Translations under genes and position numbers: made by a program | Part shown: one piece after another, positions 28,953 to 39,166 of the stretch | Position numbering within the stretch: position 1 is the stretch's first letter | Layout of the letters: each line of letters opens with the position of its first letter | Origin: Oceanospirillales bacterium | Lineage (GTDB): Bacteria > Pseudomonadota > Gammaproteobacteria > Pseudomonadales > Balneatricaceae | DNA: 39,166 bases | Assembly (NCBI GenBank): GCA_007693685.1 | Contig: REDB01000097.1 | Span: forward strand, 1 to 39,166 | Reading direction: 5' to 3' | Notes under the pieces: generated by a model | Seen by the model: the letters and a program-made list of their open reading frames with translations, nothing else | What the model was told of the DNA's origin: nothing | Database searches by the model: none

Positions 28953-30539
28953 TCAATCCAGTTTCTTAGGCTCATCGATAGAGTTTTCGATAGTTTTTTC
29001 GTCAACTGCTTCGATATTTTCTTCGACAACTTCTTCAATGCTCTGTTCGCTACTGCTTTCTATTGTTGTGTCGCCTAGAGAAGAATCCTCAGACTCTGCA
29101 ATTTCGGAGACTGAGCCTTCCTCAGAGTTGTCTTCTGATTGCTCAACAACCACTTGAACCTCTGCTTTAGGCGCTTCAATGGGCTCTAATAGCTCTGGGT
29201 CAGGATGAACACAGACTAGCTTAACGCCGGTATTGGCTTCCACTTCAGGAATTAAGAAGGAGTCATTTTCGCAAGCAAAAGAGATAGAAGCACCCATTGC
29301 GCCGGCACGACCGGTTCTACCGATACGGTGAACATAATCATCTGCTTCTTCTGGCAATTGATAGTTGATGACATGAGTGACGCCATCGATGTGAATACCT
29401 CGCCCAGCCACATCAGTGGCGACCAAAACCTGAATTTTACCACTACGGAAATCTTCTAAAGTTTTGACACGCTTATTTTGCGGGATTTCACCAGACATCA
29501 GTGCTGAACGCACACCGTCACGACGGAGTTTTTCGGCTAAATCACGCGTTTCATGGCGACGGTTACAGAACACGATAGCGCGTTCAATGTTATTTACCCG
29601 CAAGTAATTTCTTAGCAGCGTATATTTATCCTCAGAAGAGACTAAAAACACCGTTTGAGTGATGTTATCAGTCACTTGTGACTCAGATTCTATCTCTATC
29701 TGAACAGGATCCTGTGTCCATTGACGCGCCAAGTTCATGATCTCATCAGAAAAAGTTGCGCTATATAGCAAGGTTTGACGATCTGGTCCTTTTCGCGGCG
29801 TATGACGAATAATAGTACGAACATCGGGGATAAAGCCCATGCTTAGCATGCGATCCGCTTCATCCAACACCATCACTTCTACGTTGTATAGATCGACATC
29901 TTTTGATTTAACAAAATCAATTAATCGACCCGGCGTTGCCACTAAAAGATCAACTGGCCCTTTAGCCAAAGCTTTGCGTTGTTTTTCGTAATCCATGCCA
30001 CCTACGAGTGAAACTACGGATAGGTCTGAATAACGAACTAAGCCTTCTGCATCGGCAGCAATTTGAAGTGCCAATTCGCGAGTCGGTGCAATCAACAATG
30101 CTCGCGGCTCTTTAAGCTTACGTGGTTCTTCGAGGGGAAAGTCCAACAGATCAGTAATAATCCCGATCAAAAAAGAAGCTGTCTTACCAGTTCCAGTTTG
30201 TGCCTTCGCGATCAGATCCTTGCCTTCCAATGCATGTTCAATCGTTGCTGCTTGAATGGGTGTACAATACTCGAAGCCCAGATCAGCGATAGCATGCATC
30301 AAAGCATCGGGTAAGTTAAAGTCGTGGAAGCGTCTACGATCAGCCACCTCAGGCACAATAAACTCCTGCGGCGTCCAGCTCTTGCGACGGCTATTGCCCC
30401 GATTATTACCACTGTCACGACGTTTACGACGTGGTTTAGGCTCTTTATCTTGAGCGGTGGTTTGATCAGATTCGGCTTGTGTCTGACGCTGTTCTTCTGT
30501 ATTCAAGAGATTACCTTCCAATTGTTCATCATTTTCCAC
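28953..30539 (-). CDS. rhlB: DEAD-box ATP-dependent RNA helicase, RhlB-like
   Basis: 528 aa; [47 protein letters not shown]; basic N-terminal and acidic C-terminal extensions. Confidence 0.9.
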   Translation of the reverse strand: MENDEQLEGNLLNTEEQRQTQAESDQTTAQDKEPKPRRKRRDSGNNRGNSRRKSWTPQEFIVPEVADRRRFHDFNLPDALMHAIADLGFEYCTPIQAATIEHALEGKDLIAKAQTGTGKTASFLIGIITDLLDFPLEEPRKLKEPRALLIAPTRELALQIAADAEGLVRYSDLSVVSLVGGMDYEKQRKALAKGPVDLLVATPGRLIDFVKSKDVDLYNVEVMVLDEADRMLSMGFIPDVRTIIRHTPRKGPDRQTLLYSATFSDEIMNLARQWTQDPVQIEIESESQVTDNITQTVFLVSSEDKYTLLRNYLRVNNIERAIVFCNRRHETRDLAEKLRRDGVRSALMSGEIPQNKRVKTLEDFRSGKIQVLVATDVAGRGIHIDGVTHVINYQLPEEADDYVHRIGRTGRAGAMGASISFACENDSFLIPEVEANTGVKLVCVHPDPELLEPIEAPKAEVQVVVEQSEDNSEEGSVSEIAESEDSSLGDTTIESSSEQSIEEVVEENIEAVDEKTIENSIDEPKKLD

Positions 30540-30555
30540 TAGCTATCTTACCCTG

Positions 30556-32670
30556 TCAGAACACCTGACGAAAAGGTGGCAAGGCATCTAGGATTTGTCG
30601 ACCATAAAATTTACCAGTCAAACGACGGTCTAAAATCACGACTCTTCCGCGATCTTTCTCTGTTCTTAACAAGCGACCCACCGCTTGTGTTAGACGCATA
30701 GATGCGACAGGCACCGCTAAATCTGAAAAAGCATTTCCTCCTTGCTGTTCGATCCACTCTGCTAAGGTAGCATCCACAGGATCATCTGGGACACTGAAGG
30801 GAAGCTTAGTTATGATGACGTCCGTAAGATAATCACCGGGTAAATCGACACCTTCAGCAAAAGAAGCCAATCCAAACAGGCAACTTGGCTGACCTTGATC
30901 AATTCGCTCTCGATGCTGTTGCAACATAGCAGATTTAGAGCGACCACCCTGCTCTATCACTCGATCTCTTAACACTGAATCCAGACCTTCTAAAACCTTG
31001 AACATCTGTTTCCATGAACTAAACAGCACTAAGCTAGCTGTTAGCTTTGGCAGTTCAGCATTAAGAAAGGCTGTCACCTCTTCTGTATGCTCATCGACTC
31101 GACCCGGATCATTGCGCATTTTCGGAATATGCAGCTCAGCGGCATTGAAATAATCAAAAGGACTCATCAATCGCTCACAAGGAGTATCCTCAGGTAAACC
31201 GAGAGTTTGTTTAAGGCGGTCAAAATTCCCCAATGCAGTCAAAGTAGCAGAGGTGATTAACGCGCCAAAACAAGCTTGCCATAAATGTTCTTGCAAGGTT
31301 GCGGCGACAGAAACCGGACTACTACAACACTCGAACTCGGGGCCTTGAAGTGTTTCATGCAGTACCACCCATCGAGCGATAGGACTTTGACCCACTTCAT
31401 CGGGTCGCGCAAAACTTCCAGCCAACCAACTCATTTGTTGAATACGATTAAGTAAAAAACCTAACTGTGGAAAGAAAGTTTCGGCCTGACCTCGTTCAAT
31501 ATCCGCAAGATTGCCCTCCATTGCCTCTTTTAACAATGCGCCTAGCTGCTCAAGATACTGCAAGAGTCGTTGACAGCAATGAGAGACTTCTTTTGCGGGG
31601 ATCATCCAACTCTCAGGCTGTCTACCATTAGCAAACCTAACCCTAGGTGTTCGCCCTCGATCCGAATCAAAGGATAAACCTTCTGCAAGTTCACGCCATG
31701 CGTTAAGTGCCATTAAAAGATCAGCGATAGGTTGATGCATCCTAGTTACAAGATCATCAAGAAAACTAGAGCTGCAGTGCTGACTGAACTGCAAAAGTTT
31801 CTTTTCCATCCCGCCAATCAAACGTACTGCCGTTAACAGTCTTAAACTATAAGAAAAATGACTACCGGCCTTATCTGCTAGATGATGTCCCTCATCAAAA
31901 ACATAGAGTGTATTTGAAGGCTCTGGAAGAATAGCACCTCCGCCTAAAGACAGATCAGCAAGCACTAGATCATGATTGGCGATTACAAGATCAGCATCAA
32001 CCATCTGTTCGCGGGCACGATAAAAAGGACAGACACTAAAATTGATGCAACGGCGATTACTGCATTGCATGTGATCACTGGTTAGAAGACTCCAAGTGTC
32101 ATCAGCCGGAGCCTCAATTAGCTTATCTTTATCGCCATCCCAAACACCTTCAGCATAACGCTGCATAATCAGGCGAACTTTTTCCAACACCGAAGGTTCG
32201 ACCTTGAGTTGCTCTTCATCTTCATAAAGCGCCATCTGACCCAAAGACACTTGATTATCAAGAAGTTGTTCTGCTTTGTTCAAGCAAAGATAGCGGCCTC
32301 GACCTTTTGCCAAGGTATAGCGAAAACTCAACCCTGCATGTTCAGCGAGTTCTGGTAGATCTTTATCGATCAACTGCTCTTGCAAAGCTACTGTCGCTGT
32401 AGAGACCACTAATTTCAGATTGTGGCGTTTCGCAATCGGTAAGGCTGCCAAAAGATAGGCAATCGTTTTACCGGTACCGGTACCAGCTTCAACCGCGACT
32501 ATATGAGATTCACCTAAACGCTTGCCCTTTTCATCGGCACGTATAGCTCCCAGTGTTCTGGCAACCGCAGCAATCATCTGTTTTTGTGCTGGACGTGCTT
32601 TTAAACCACGACTATCCAAAAACTGACTATAGGCAGTTTGTATCTCTTTTTTTAATGATACGTCCAGCAA
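30556..32670 (-). CDS. dinG: DinG-family ATP-dependent DNA helicase
   Basis: 704 aa; Walker A VEAGTGTGKTIAYLLAAL, Cys cluster CLNKAEQ...MQCSNRRCINFSVCPFYRAREQ, DEGHHLAD box, AVGRLLRTEKDRGRVVILDRR. Confidence 0.93.
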   Translation of the reverse strand: MLDVSLKKEIQTAYSQFLDSRGLKARPAQKQMIAAVARTLGAIRADEKGKRLGESHIVAVEAGTGTGKTIAYLLAALPIAKRHNLKLVVSTATVALQEQLIDKDLPELAEHAGLSFRYTLAKGRGRYLCLNKAEQLLDNQVSLGQMALYEDEEQLKVEPSVLEKVRLIMQRYAEGVWDGDKDKLIEAPADDTWSLLTSDHMQCSNRRCINFSVCPFYRAREQMVDADLVIANHDLVLADLSLGGGAILPEPSNTLYVFDEGHHLADKAGSHFSYSLRLLTAVRLIGGMEKKLLQFSQHCSSSFLDDLVTRMHQPIADLLMALNAWRELAEGLSFDSDRGRTPRVRFANGRQPESWMIPAKEVSHCCQRLLQYLEQLGALLKEAMEGNLADIERGQAETFFPQLGFLLNRIQQMSWLAGSFARPDEVGQSPIARWVVLHETLQGPEFECCSSPVSVAATLQEHLWQACFGALITSATLTALGNFDRLKQTLGLPEDTPCERLMSPFDYFNAAELHIPKMRNDPGRVDEHTEEVTAFLNAELPKLTASLVLFSSWKQMFKVLEGLDSVLRDRVIEQGGRSKSAMLQQHRERIDQGQPSCLFGLASFAEGVDLPGDYLTDVIITKLPFSVPDDPVDATLAEWIEQQGGNAFSDLAVPVASMRLTQAVGRLLRTEKDRGRVVILDRRLTGKFYGRQILDALPPFRQVF

Positions 32671-32750
32671 GCGAAGACCCTCTGTGTTTTCAGCCTAGAG
32701 TTTAACAAAAACATACCTTTTCAGACACAACAGACTTGACGTAGAGACAA

Positions 32751-32770
32751 TACTGTACAAAAATGCAGTA
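32751..32770. promoter_or_regulatory. LexA/SOS box 1 (one mismatch in the second half-site)
   Basis: TACTGTACAAAAATGCAGTA (CTGT-N8-GCAG). Confidence 0.8.
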
Positions 32771-32789
32771 ACTGTACACAAAAACAGGT
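32770..32789. promoter_or_regulatory. LexA/SOS box 2
   Basis: AACTGTACACAAAAACAGGT (CTGT-N8-ACAG, matches the gammaproteobacterial consensus), 7 bp upstream of lexA ATG. Confidence 0.9.
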
Positions 32790-32795
32790 TAAAAA

Positions 32796-33410
32796 ATGAA
32801 ACTTACAGCGCGTCAAACAGAAGTTCTTGATTGTATCCGTCGCCATATTGAAGCAACGGGTTATCCACCCACACGAGCTGAAATTGCAAAAGAGCTGGGA
32901 TTTAAGTCAGCCAATGCAGCAGAAGAACACTTAAAAGCACTGCAGCGAAAAGGCGCGATTGAGATGATTCAACACACCTCTCGCGGCATTCGTCTTCCGG
33001 ATGAGCCTAGTGTAGAAGCTGAAGAAACAGGTCTTCCGTTAATAGGTGCGGTCGCAGCTGGTTCTCCTATTTTGGCAATTGAACATATCGAACAGCGCTG
33101 CAATATCGCCCCAGATTTTTTTCACCCTAAAGCCGATTATCTTCTTCGTGTACGCGGCATGAGTATGAAAAATGTCGGAATAATGGATGGTGATCTGTTG
33201 GCGGTTCATCAAACACGTGATGTTCGTAATGGACAAATTGTGGTTGCTCGTATCGGTGATGAAGTGACTGTAAAACGCTTTCAGCGTGATGGCACAAAGG
33301 TCAGCTTAATAGCCGAAAATGAAGAGTTTGCACCCATTGAACTAGATTTAGCTCATGATGAGTTAGAAATCGAAGGACTAAGCGTGGGTGTTATACGTCA
33401 AGGCAGCTAA
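32796..33410 (+). CDS. lexA: LexA repressor
   Basis: 204 aa; [58 protein letters not shown] cleavage site, [18 protein letters not shown]. Confidence 0.98.
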   Translation: MKLTARQTEVLDCIRRHIEATGYPPTRAEIAKELGFKSANAAEEHLKALQRKGAIEMIQHTSRGIRLPDEPSVEAEETGLPLIGAVAAGSPILAIEHIEQRCNIAPDFFHPKADYLLRVRGMSMKNVGIMDGDLLAVHQTRDVRNGQIVVARIGDEVTVKRFQRDGTKVSLIAENEEFAPIELDLAHDELEIEGLSVGVIRQGS

Positions 33411-33420
33411 ACACTGCCTT
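33400..33420. terminator. Hairpin at the lexA 3' end
   Basis: AAGGCAG-CTAAACA-CTGCCTT; no clear T-tract. Confidence 0.45.
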
Positions 33421-33445
33421 AACGAAAGGACAAGACTAGACTTTG

Positions 33446-33470
33446 ATGCAGGAGCTTACCACTCCTGCAT
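33446..33470. terminator. Hairpin overlapping the 3' end of the DUF6586-like gene
   Basis: ATGCAGGAG-CTTACCA-CTCCTGCAT, perfect 9-bp arms; no clear T-tract. Confidence 0.45.
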
Positions 33471-33977
33471 ACCTTCCCGAAGTTTCTCAACTAACTGTCT
33501 CATCTGGCCTAACCAGTTTTGATATTCTGAAAAAACGCCTGCATCACCCGCATGATTTGGGTTAACTTGCATCACCTGTATTTCAGACAAGCTCGCAACA
33601 GAAGAAGGTTTCTCTTTATCAACTGCTTTCCAGCAAGCCGCATAAGACTGTTGTAACTGATGCAGCCAATTATGTTGATCAGCTTCAAGATGCAACAACT
33701 CGTTTAACTCAGGTGATTCGAAACCTGATGTTTCAAAACCACGCACTAGATCATCCAACGTCGTAACGCTGTTCACATCCACTTGGTAGCGCTCAGCAAT
33801 TTCTCTCAGTAAAGAGCTATAAGCGGACACCAGATGAAAAAGGATCGACTCTTGGTATGACTCGATCAGGGCATGTTTACTCCATGAGTTGGAATTTTGG
33901 GCTGCTTGTAACGCATCTAAATGCAACCGAACAAAGTTAAGTTTCTGATTTGTTCGTGCTAGATACACTTCACTCAT
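33456..33977 (-). CDS. Uncharacterised protein (DUF6586-like)
   Basis: 173 aa; MSEVYLARTNQKLNFVRLHLDALQ; lies between lexA and topA as the equivalent gene does in Pseudomonas (from memory). Confidence 0.75.
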   Translation of the reverse strand: MSEVYLARTNQKLNFVRLHLDALQAAQNSNSWSKHALIESYQESILFHLVSAYSSLLREIAERYQVDVNSVTTLDDLVRGFETSGFESPELNELLHLEADQHNWLHQLQQSYAACWKAVDKEKPSSVASLSEIQVMQVNPNHAGDAGVFSEYQNWLGQMRQLVEKLREGMQEW

Positions 33978-34030
33978 TGTCCCCTCCAGGGATACTTCAA
34001 ATCGTTCAAAAATTGCTCAAACAGAGACTA

Positions 34031-36682
34031 TTAGGATTTGGCAGCTCGTTTTTTGGCCTGTTCAACAACCCAACGTCCATTATCGTAAAAAGCGCGCCAG
34101 CCTGTTGCCTTACCCTCAGACTCAGTCATCACATACTGCTCTTTAGTCTTGCGACTGTAACGCACGATAGACGGATTTCCTTCATCATCTTGAACTGGAG
34201 CAGTTAACAAGAAATGATACTTAGGATCTATCTCATCTTTATGAGGCAGCAGCTCTTTTACTAAGGGCGCACGTGTTTCACGCTTTTTCGGAAACTGACT
34301 GGCTGCCAAAAATAATCCACTCGCGCCATCACGAAGCACATAGGTATCGTCTACTTTTTCACAAGCTAACTCTGGCATTGCGACCGGATCCATTTTAGGT
34401 GGAGCTGGTTCACCGCTGCGTAATAACTTACGAGTGTTTTTACATTCGCTATTGGTGCAGCCAAAGAACTTGCCAAAACGACCCGTTTTTAACTGCATAT
34501 CAGATCCGCACTTATCGCATTCGATAGTTGGACCATCATAGCCTTTAATTCTAAAATTACCTTGCTCTATCTCAAAGCCACTGCAATCTGGGTTATTACC
34601 ACAGATGTGTAGCTTGCGATTTTCATCTAACAAGTAAGCATCCATCGCCGTTCCACAAAGCTTGCAGCGGTGCTTACTTCTTAAGATACGTGATTCAGCT
34701 TCTTCATCATCAGCATCTGCACTAACTACTTCATCACCTGGAATGAGGTTTATGGTGCACTTACAACGTTCCTTCGGTGGAAGGTTATAACCCGAACAAC
34801 CCAAGAACACACCCGTACTGCCAGTACGAATCATCATATGACGACCACATTCTGGACAATCAATATCCGTAGGAGTGGGTGTATTAGGCCTCATCCCCTG
34901 CTCTGCATCTTGAGCTGTTTCTAGATCTTTAACAAAGTCAGCATAAAACCGATCTAATAGAACTTTCCACTCAAGATCACCACGAGCAACCTCATCTAAA
35001 TAGCTTTCCATACGAGCGGTGAAGCTATAATCCATCAAGTCTGAGAAGCTTTCATTGAGTCTCTCCGTCACGATATCACCCATTTTCAGGGCATAAAAAC
35101 GACGGTTTTGTACTTCTACATAGCCACGATCCTGAATGGTAGAGATGATCGCTGCATAGGTAGATGGACGACCAATGCCTCGCTTCTCTAACTCTTTAAC
35201 CAAGCTGGCTTCAGTGTATCTGGGTGATGGACGAGTAAAATGCTGCTTTGGCTCCAGCCCTTCTAATTTAAGCTGATCACCTTTCTGTAGATCAGGAAGA
35301 ATTATATCTTCTTCATTCTTGCCACGTGCTGGCAATACACGAGTGTAACCATCAAAACGCAGAATACGACCTTTAACAGAAAGCTCAAAATCACCTGCAT
35401 TAACCGTGATACGCGTGCTTGTATATTGCGCTGGCGTCATCTGGCAAGCTAAAAACTGGCGTCGTATTAAGTCATATAAGCGTTCAGCATCTGACTCCAT
35501 ACCATTTAAAGCATCTGCGGTGATATTGACATCAGAAGGACGAATCGCTTCGTGTGCCTCTTGGGCACCTTCTTTGCTGCTATATCGAAGCGGCTGCTCT
35601 GGAAGATAGCGATCACCAAAGTTACTTTGAATATATTCGCGACAAGCATTAACTGCATCTTCACTCAAGTTGGTTGAGTCAGTTCGCATGTAGGTGATGT
35701 AACCCGCTTCATATAGACGCTGAGCCATCATCATGGTTTTCTTAACACCGAAACCTAAGCGTGTGCTTGCAGCTTGCTGCAGTGTTGAGGTAATAAACGG
35801 CGCTGACGGCTTACTGCTGGTCGCACGATCTTCTCGACCGGTGATTACGTAATCAGCGACCTTTAACAGTTCAACTAGCTTATTCGTTTCATCCGAGCTG
35901 GTCGGCCTAAAGGCTTCATCACCATAACGCGTGACTTGAAGTTTAAGCGCATCACCCTGCTGACTGACGGTCGAAGCAAACACTTCCCAATACTCTTCGG
36001 GGATAAATGCTCTGATCTCTCGTTCACGATCAACAATCAGTTTAACGGCAACGGATTGCACACGCCCCGCAGATAAACCTCTGGCTACCTTCTCCCAAAG
36101 CAAAGGAGAAACCATATAACCGACAACACGATCTAAGAAGCGTCTAGCCTGCTGAGCATTGACTCGGCTCATGGCTAGCTCGCCGGGCTCTTTAAAAGCC
36201 TCTTTAATCGCTTTCTTGGTTATTTCATTAAACACAACACGCTTAAACCGAGAGTCATCCCCACCAATAGCTTCACGTAAATGCCAAGCTATTGCTTCCC
36301 CCTCTCTATCCAAATCCGTTGCGAGATAAATTTCATCGGCATTGGCTGCTAACTTTTTAAGTTCATCAACAACTTTTTCTTTACCCGGCAGTATTTCATA
36401 ACGAGCATCCCAGCCATGATCTGGGTCGATACCCATACGTTTAATTAACTGCTCGTGTGATTTTTTCTTACGATATTCAGCTTTCGCTTCGTCAGAAAGC
36501 TTGCGAGTCTGAGCAGCTAGTTTGGCACGCTCTTTGGGATCTGAGGTGGCTGAGCCGCTTCCACTGGTTGGTAAATCACGAATATGGCCCACGCTAGACT
36601 TAACCACATATTGGCTACCGAGGTATTTGTTGATCGTGCGGGCCTTGGCCGGTGACTCCACAATGACAAGGGTTTTACCCAT
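34031..36682 (-). CDS. topA: DNA topoisomerase I
   Basis: 883 aa; [35 protein letters not shown] active site, C-terminal Cys4 zinc ribbons. Confidence 0.98.
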   Translation of the reverse strand: MGKTLVIVESPAKARTINKYLGSQYVVKSSVGHIRDLPTSGSGSATSDPKERAKLAAQTRKLSDEAKAEYRKKKSHEQLIKRMGIDPDHGWDARYEILPGKEKVVDELKKLAANADEIYLATDLDREGEAIAWHLREAIGGDDSRFKRVVFNEITKKAIKEAFKEPGELAMSRVNAQQARRFLDRVVGYMVSPLLWEKVARGLSAGRVQSVAVKLIVDREREIRAFIPEEYWEVFASTVSQQGDALKLQVTRYGDEAFRPTSSDETNKLVELLKVADYVITGREDRATSSKPSAPFITSTLQQAASTRLGFGVKKTMMMAQRLYEAGYITYMRTDSTNLSEDAVNACREYIQSNFGDRYLPEQPLRYSSKEGAQEAHEAIRPSDVNITADALNGMESDAERLYDLIRRQFLACQMTPAQYTSTRITVNAGDFELSVKGRILRFDGYTRVLPARGKNEEDIILPDLQKGDQLKLEGLEPKQHFTRPSPRYTEASLVKELEKRGIGRPSTYAAIISTIQDRGYVEVQNRRFYALKMGDIVTERLNESFSDLMDYSFTARMESYLDEVARGDLEWKVLLDRFYADFVKDLETAQDAEQGMRPNTPTPTDIDCPECGRHMMIRTGSTGVFLGCSGYNLPPKERCKCTINLIPGDEVVSADADDEEAESRILRSKHRCKLCGTAMDAYLLDENRKLHICGNNPDCSGFEIEQGNFRIKGYDGPTIECDKCGSDMQLKTGRFGKFFGCTNSECKNTRKLLRSGEPAPPKMDPVAMPELACEKVDDTYVLRDGASGLFLAASQFPKKRETRAPLVKELLPHKDEIDPKYHFLLTAPVQDDEGNPSIVRYSRKTKEQYVMTESEGKATGWRAFYDNGRWVVEQAKKRAAKS

Positions 36683-36826
36683 TCAATCGATTCCTTAATG
36701 TCGCTATGCGTCGGAAAATATCGTGCATATATAAGTGTTGAGTCGGACTGGGTCAAGTCAATCCGTTAGATTTAGAGAGTTTAACTTTACGTAAAAGTTG
36801 CCATAATAGTCTAAATAGAGCGTAAA

Positions 36827-37600
36827 ATGTGCTATCGATCTTATTTCTTTGATTCATTTAATGCGACCAGAGTGCCAAATCTGATGCTGAGTAACAACCT
36901 GTTGTACGTATTTCTGATTGCTGCTTTAGGCTTAGCTGCGCTAACGGTTAACTATGTCATCACATCACGTGAACGTGAAAGAGAGTATCGAAACACACGA
37001 CTAAAGTGGCTTAAAGAACAGTCAGAACATACACTTAACGCACTATCGGTACTCAAAGAAATTAATTGCCGAGGCGACATTATCGATAAACTCAATCAGC
37101 ACGCCTTATCCTTGATTGAAGAAATAGGTGTACTGGCTCCTGACTCAGAATTAATGACCGAAGTCAGCAAAATTAAAGATAACACTGACCGAACTCGCCC
37201 TAAGCAAGATCCTTTCAACAATGACCGCGCCGTTCGAAAAGCTCAAATTTATATCAATTTCGCTGAAAAGCTCATTATTGATATGGCAAACAAAGGCAAA
37301 ATGACCGCGCAATTAGCTCATACTTATCAACAAGAACTCTACTGGTTGAATGTCTCCATGGTTGCTGATGCCCATATCATTCAAGGTAAAGCACTCATGC
37401 AACAGGGTGATAAGGTTGCTGCTTTAACCCATCTTAAACACGCTAAAGCGATGTTGGTCAGAGCAGCAGTCCCACAGCATCAAAAACGTGACAGACTTCT
37501 ACCCTTACAGGGATTAATTGATCAATTACAACCCAAGAAAGATCTTGGACCGGGGGCTTTAGCGGAGACAATAGACGCCTACCTAAAAGAACAACAGTAA
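36827..37600 (+). CDS. Uncharacterised membrane-anchored protein
   Basis: 257-aa ORF, divergent from topA; one N-terminal TM (LLYVFLIAALGLAALTVNYVI) then a helical soluble region. Start uncertain: an alternative ATG is at 36884 (MLSNNLLYVF). Confidence 0.7.
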   Translation: MCYRSYFFDSFNATRVPNLMLSNNLLYVFLIAALGLAALTVNYVITSREREREYRNTRLKWLKEQSEHTLNALSVLKEINCRGDIIDKLNQHALSLIEEIGVLAPDSELMTEVSKIKDNTDRTRPKQDPFNNDRAVRKAQIYINFAEKLIIDMANKGKMTAQLAHTYQQELYWLNVSMVADAHIIQGKALMQQGDKVAALTHLKHAKAMLVRAAVPQHQKRDRLLPLQGLIDQLQPKKDLGPGALAETIDAYLKEQQ

Positions 37601-37612
37601 TAAGCTTTAATA

Positions 37613-37849
37613 CTACTCATGGGAAGATCTAGTAAACTCAAATCTAGCAACAACCTCTCCGGTTGGTAGGGTTACATCCTCTACGAACATTTCTGCTGGC
37701 CTGACCCAAAGATCTTGCAACGCATTAATTGATCGGTATACCACCATCCATTCCTCTGTTTCGGAATGTCGGGCTAGACCGATTACATCATACTCATTAC
37801 CTTTGTAATGACGATAAAGACCTAGTTCAGGTAATTTCATTGCAACCAC
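37613..37849 (-). CDS. DUF1653 family protein
   Basis: 78 aa; LPELGLYRHYKGNEYDVIGLARHSETEEWMVVYRS is typical of DUF1653. Confidence 0.88.
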   Translation of the reverse strand: MVAMKLPELGLYRHYKGNEYDVIGLARHSETEEWMVVYRSINALQDLWVRPAEMFVEDVTLPTGEVVARFEFTRSSHE

Positions 37850-37867
37850 CTATACATAAATTTTTTA

Positions 37868-38374
37868 TTAAAGTTCCTTTTTTACAAAGGGCTGAACAGC
37901 ATCAAAAATGGCATCTAGTACATCAACTCCACCCTCTTCTCGCCAATACACAGTAAACTGAATAGGTGTTGATTCTAGAGCTTTAACGCCCTTCGGCAAC
38001 TTTTCTATTAACTGGCAAATCATGTCGCACATCTCTTTAGTGACTTCAAACTCTCCTTTTTTCCATGACCATCCTTCGGGCAGCCCTCGATTAGCCGCAT
38101 TCTCGGTACGAAAGACCTGCCAACAAATCCACTGACCCTTCTCACTCTTAGTTAGGTATTTTCTGGGCAAGTGATAAGCAGGCAAGCGAAGTTTTTGAGG
38201 TTCCATCTCACCCTTTCCTCTAGTAGCTTCAATCTCAGCCATTTTTACTGTAAAGCCTAGCTTGCGAGCGTGGAGTCGAATTTCAGAGATAAGTTTTTCT
38301 CTTGGACTCGGTTTAACCCACATGATAGAACCTATTAAAGACAGCATCACCAGTATCGAAATTACCCATTCCAT
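37868..38374 (-). CDS. Uncharacterised N-terminally membrane-anchored protein
   Basis: 168 aa; TM MEWVISILVMLSLIGSIMWV followed by a soluble domain. Confidence 0.7.
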   Translation of the reverse strand: MEWVISILVMLSLIGSIMWVKPSPREKLISEIRLHARKLGFTVKMAEIEATRGKGEMEPQKLRLPAYHLPRKYLTKSEKGQWICWQVFRTENAANRGLPEGWSWKKGEFEVTKEMCDMICQLIEKLPKGVKALESTPIQFTVYWREEGGVDVLDAIFDAVQPFVKKEL

Positions 38375-38429
38375 ATTACTATCCTATACTTAATAAGAAT
38401 TCATTCACTCATCTAAAAAGGGCACGGCC

Positions 38430-38876
38430 ATGAGCACTTATTCACACATTTTATTGGCAATTGATCTTTCTGATGAATCAGACCAGTTGATCACTAAAGC
38501 CGCTGAGCTGGCTCGGCTCTGTGATGCCGAGCTGGATATCATTCATGTAGTGGAACCTCTCACCTTCGCCTATGGCGGTGATGTCCCCATGGATCTTTCT
38601 ACTATTCAAGAGCAACTTGATGAGCACGCAGAGCAAAAGCTGAATCAACTCTGCGCAACCGTTGATCACCCTGTTAGCCGACGTCATATCGTCACAGGAC
38701 ACACTGAGTCAGAGATACATCGAGTGGCACGTGAAGTTTCTGCAGACTTAATCATTGTGGGTAGCCATGGCCGTCACGGTCTTGCCTTGTTACTAGGCTC
38801 GACCGCAAACGGGGTATTGCATGGTGCACAATGTGATGTGTTAGCCGTTCGAGTGAAAGATCAGAGTGCTAAATAG
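38430..38876 (+). CDS. Universal stress protein (UspA family)
   Basis: 148 aa; YSHILLAIDLSDESDQLITKAAELA, LIIVGSHGRHGLALLLGSTANGVLHGAQCDVLAVRV. Confidence 0.93.
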   Translation: MSTYSHILLAIDLSDESDQLITKAAELARLCDAELDIIHVVEPLTFAYGGDVPMDLSTIQEQLDEHAEQKLNQLCATVDHPVSRRHIVTGHTESEIHRVAREVSADLIIVGSHGRHGLALLLGSTANGVLHGAQCDVLAVRVKDQSAK

Positions 38877-38893
38877 TGGCTAAAACCACTATT
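38872..38893. terminator. Hairpin between convergent usp and uup
   Basis: AATAGTGG-CTAAAA-CCACTATT; overlaps both stop codons. Confidence 0.55.
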
Positions 38894-39166
38894 CCTGCAT
38901 TGCTTCAAGCTCTACCCAACGCTCCATGAGGCGCTCAAGTAGCGCCTCTTGCTGCTGCAGCGCTTCCAATGTTTGATTCACCCGTGCATGATCTTGATTA
39001 TAGAAATCTGGATCAGCGCAAACCTGCTGTAGCGCTTCAAGCTTAGTTTCTGCCGCTTCTAATTCTGCCGGCAGTGCATCTAACTCTCGCTGCAACTTAT
39101 AACTTAACTTGCGCGTCGTGGTTTTAGCCACGCTAGAGGTTGTTACTGGATTAACAGTCTCTTGTT
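38889..39166 (-). CDS. uup: ABC-F ATPase (Uup-like), C-terminal coiled-coil domain, truncated by the window edge
   Basis: KLSYKLQRELDALPAELEAAETKLEALQQVCADPDFYNQ is typical of the ABC-F/Uup C-terminal domain; the frame stays open to base 39166 (…QETVNPVTTSSVAKTTTRKLSY), so the track start at 39131 is internal. Confidence 0.85.
   Translation of the reverse strand, partial: QETVNPVTTSSVAKTTTRKLSYKLQRELDALPAELEAAETKLEALQQVCADPDFYNQDHARVNQTLEALQQQEALLERLMERWVELEAMQE

Noticed and set aside
1-39166. A CRISPR, phage-defence, biosynthetic or mobile-element system
   Set aside because: No repeat-spacer array, transposase, integrase, toxin-antitoxin pair, restriction or defence domain found; genes are mostly conserved housekeeping and transport functions.

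Overview
The window reads as an ordinary chromosomal segment from a marine or halophilic gammaproteobacterium (Oceanospirillales/Pseudomonadales-like; inferred from gene content and recalled gene order, not searched). It is densely coding. I see no rRNA, tRNA, CRISPR array, transposase, integrase or phage module. In order: fimV; an Asd paralog (usg-like) and asd; leuB-leuD-leuC with a divergent LysR regulator; class III PHA synthase phaE-phaC facing phaR and a small DUF6489-like gene; an MFS transporter; a TeaABC-like TRAP ectoine transporter with a TeaD-like Usp protein; cysA-cysW-cysT and a sulfate-binding protein; a CigR-like protein; speE and short speD; aroC; an Smr protein; a RssA-like patatin; a DUF4892-like protein; an alpha/beta hydrolase; gpsA; an extended rhlB-like helicase; dinG-like helicase divergent from lexA; a DUF6586-like protein; topA; several small unknowns; a second Usp protein; and the C-terminal end of an Uup-like ABC protein running off the right edge. 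I find no convincing new multi-gene system. The most interesting signals are non-coding: (1) a perfect 12-bp inverted repeat that includes the Shine-Dalgarno and part of the start codon of the sulfate-binding protein gene; (2) a 12-bp, G:U-containing hairpin between teaA and teaB; (3) a triple 15-bp repeat at the cysT/cysW junction that carries stop and Shine-Dalgarno motifs; (4) repeated 16-bp AT-rich elements upstream of teaA; and (5) two adjacent SOS boxes in the lexA/dinG divergent region. Family names come from recognising sequence motifs and need database confirmation.
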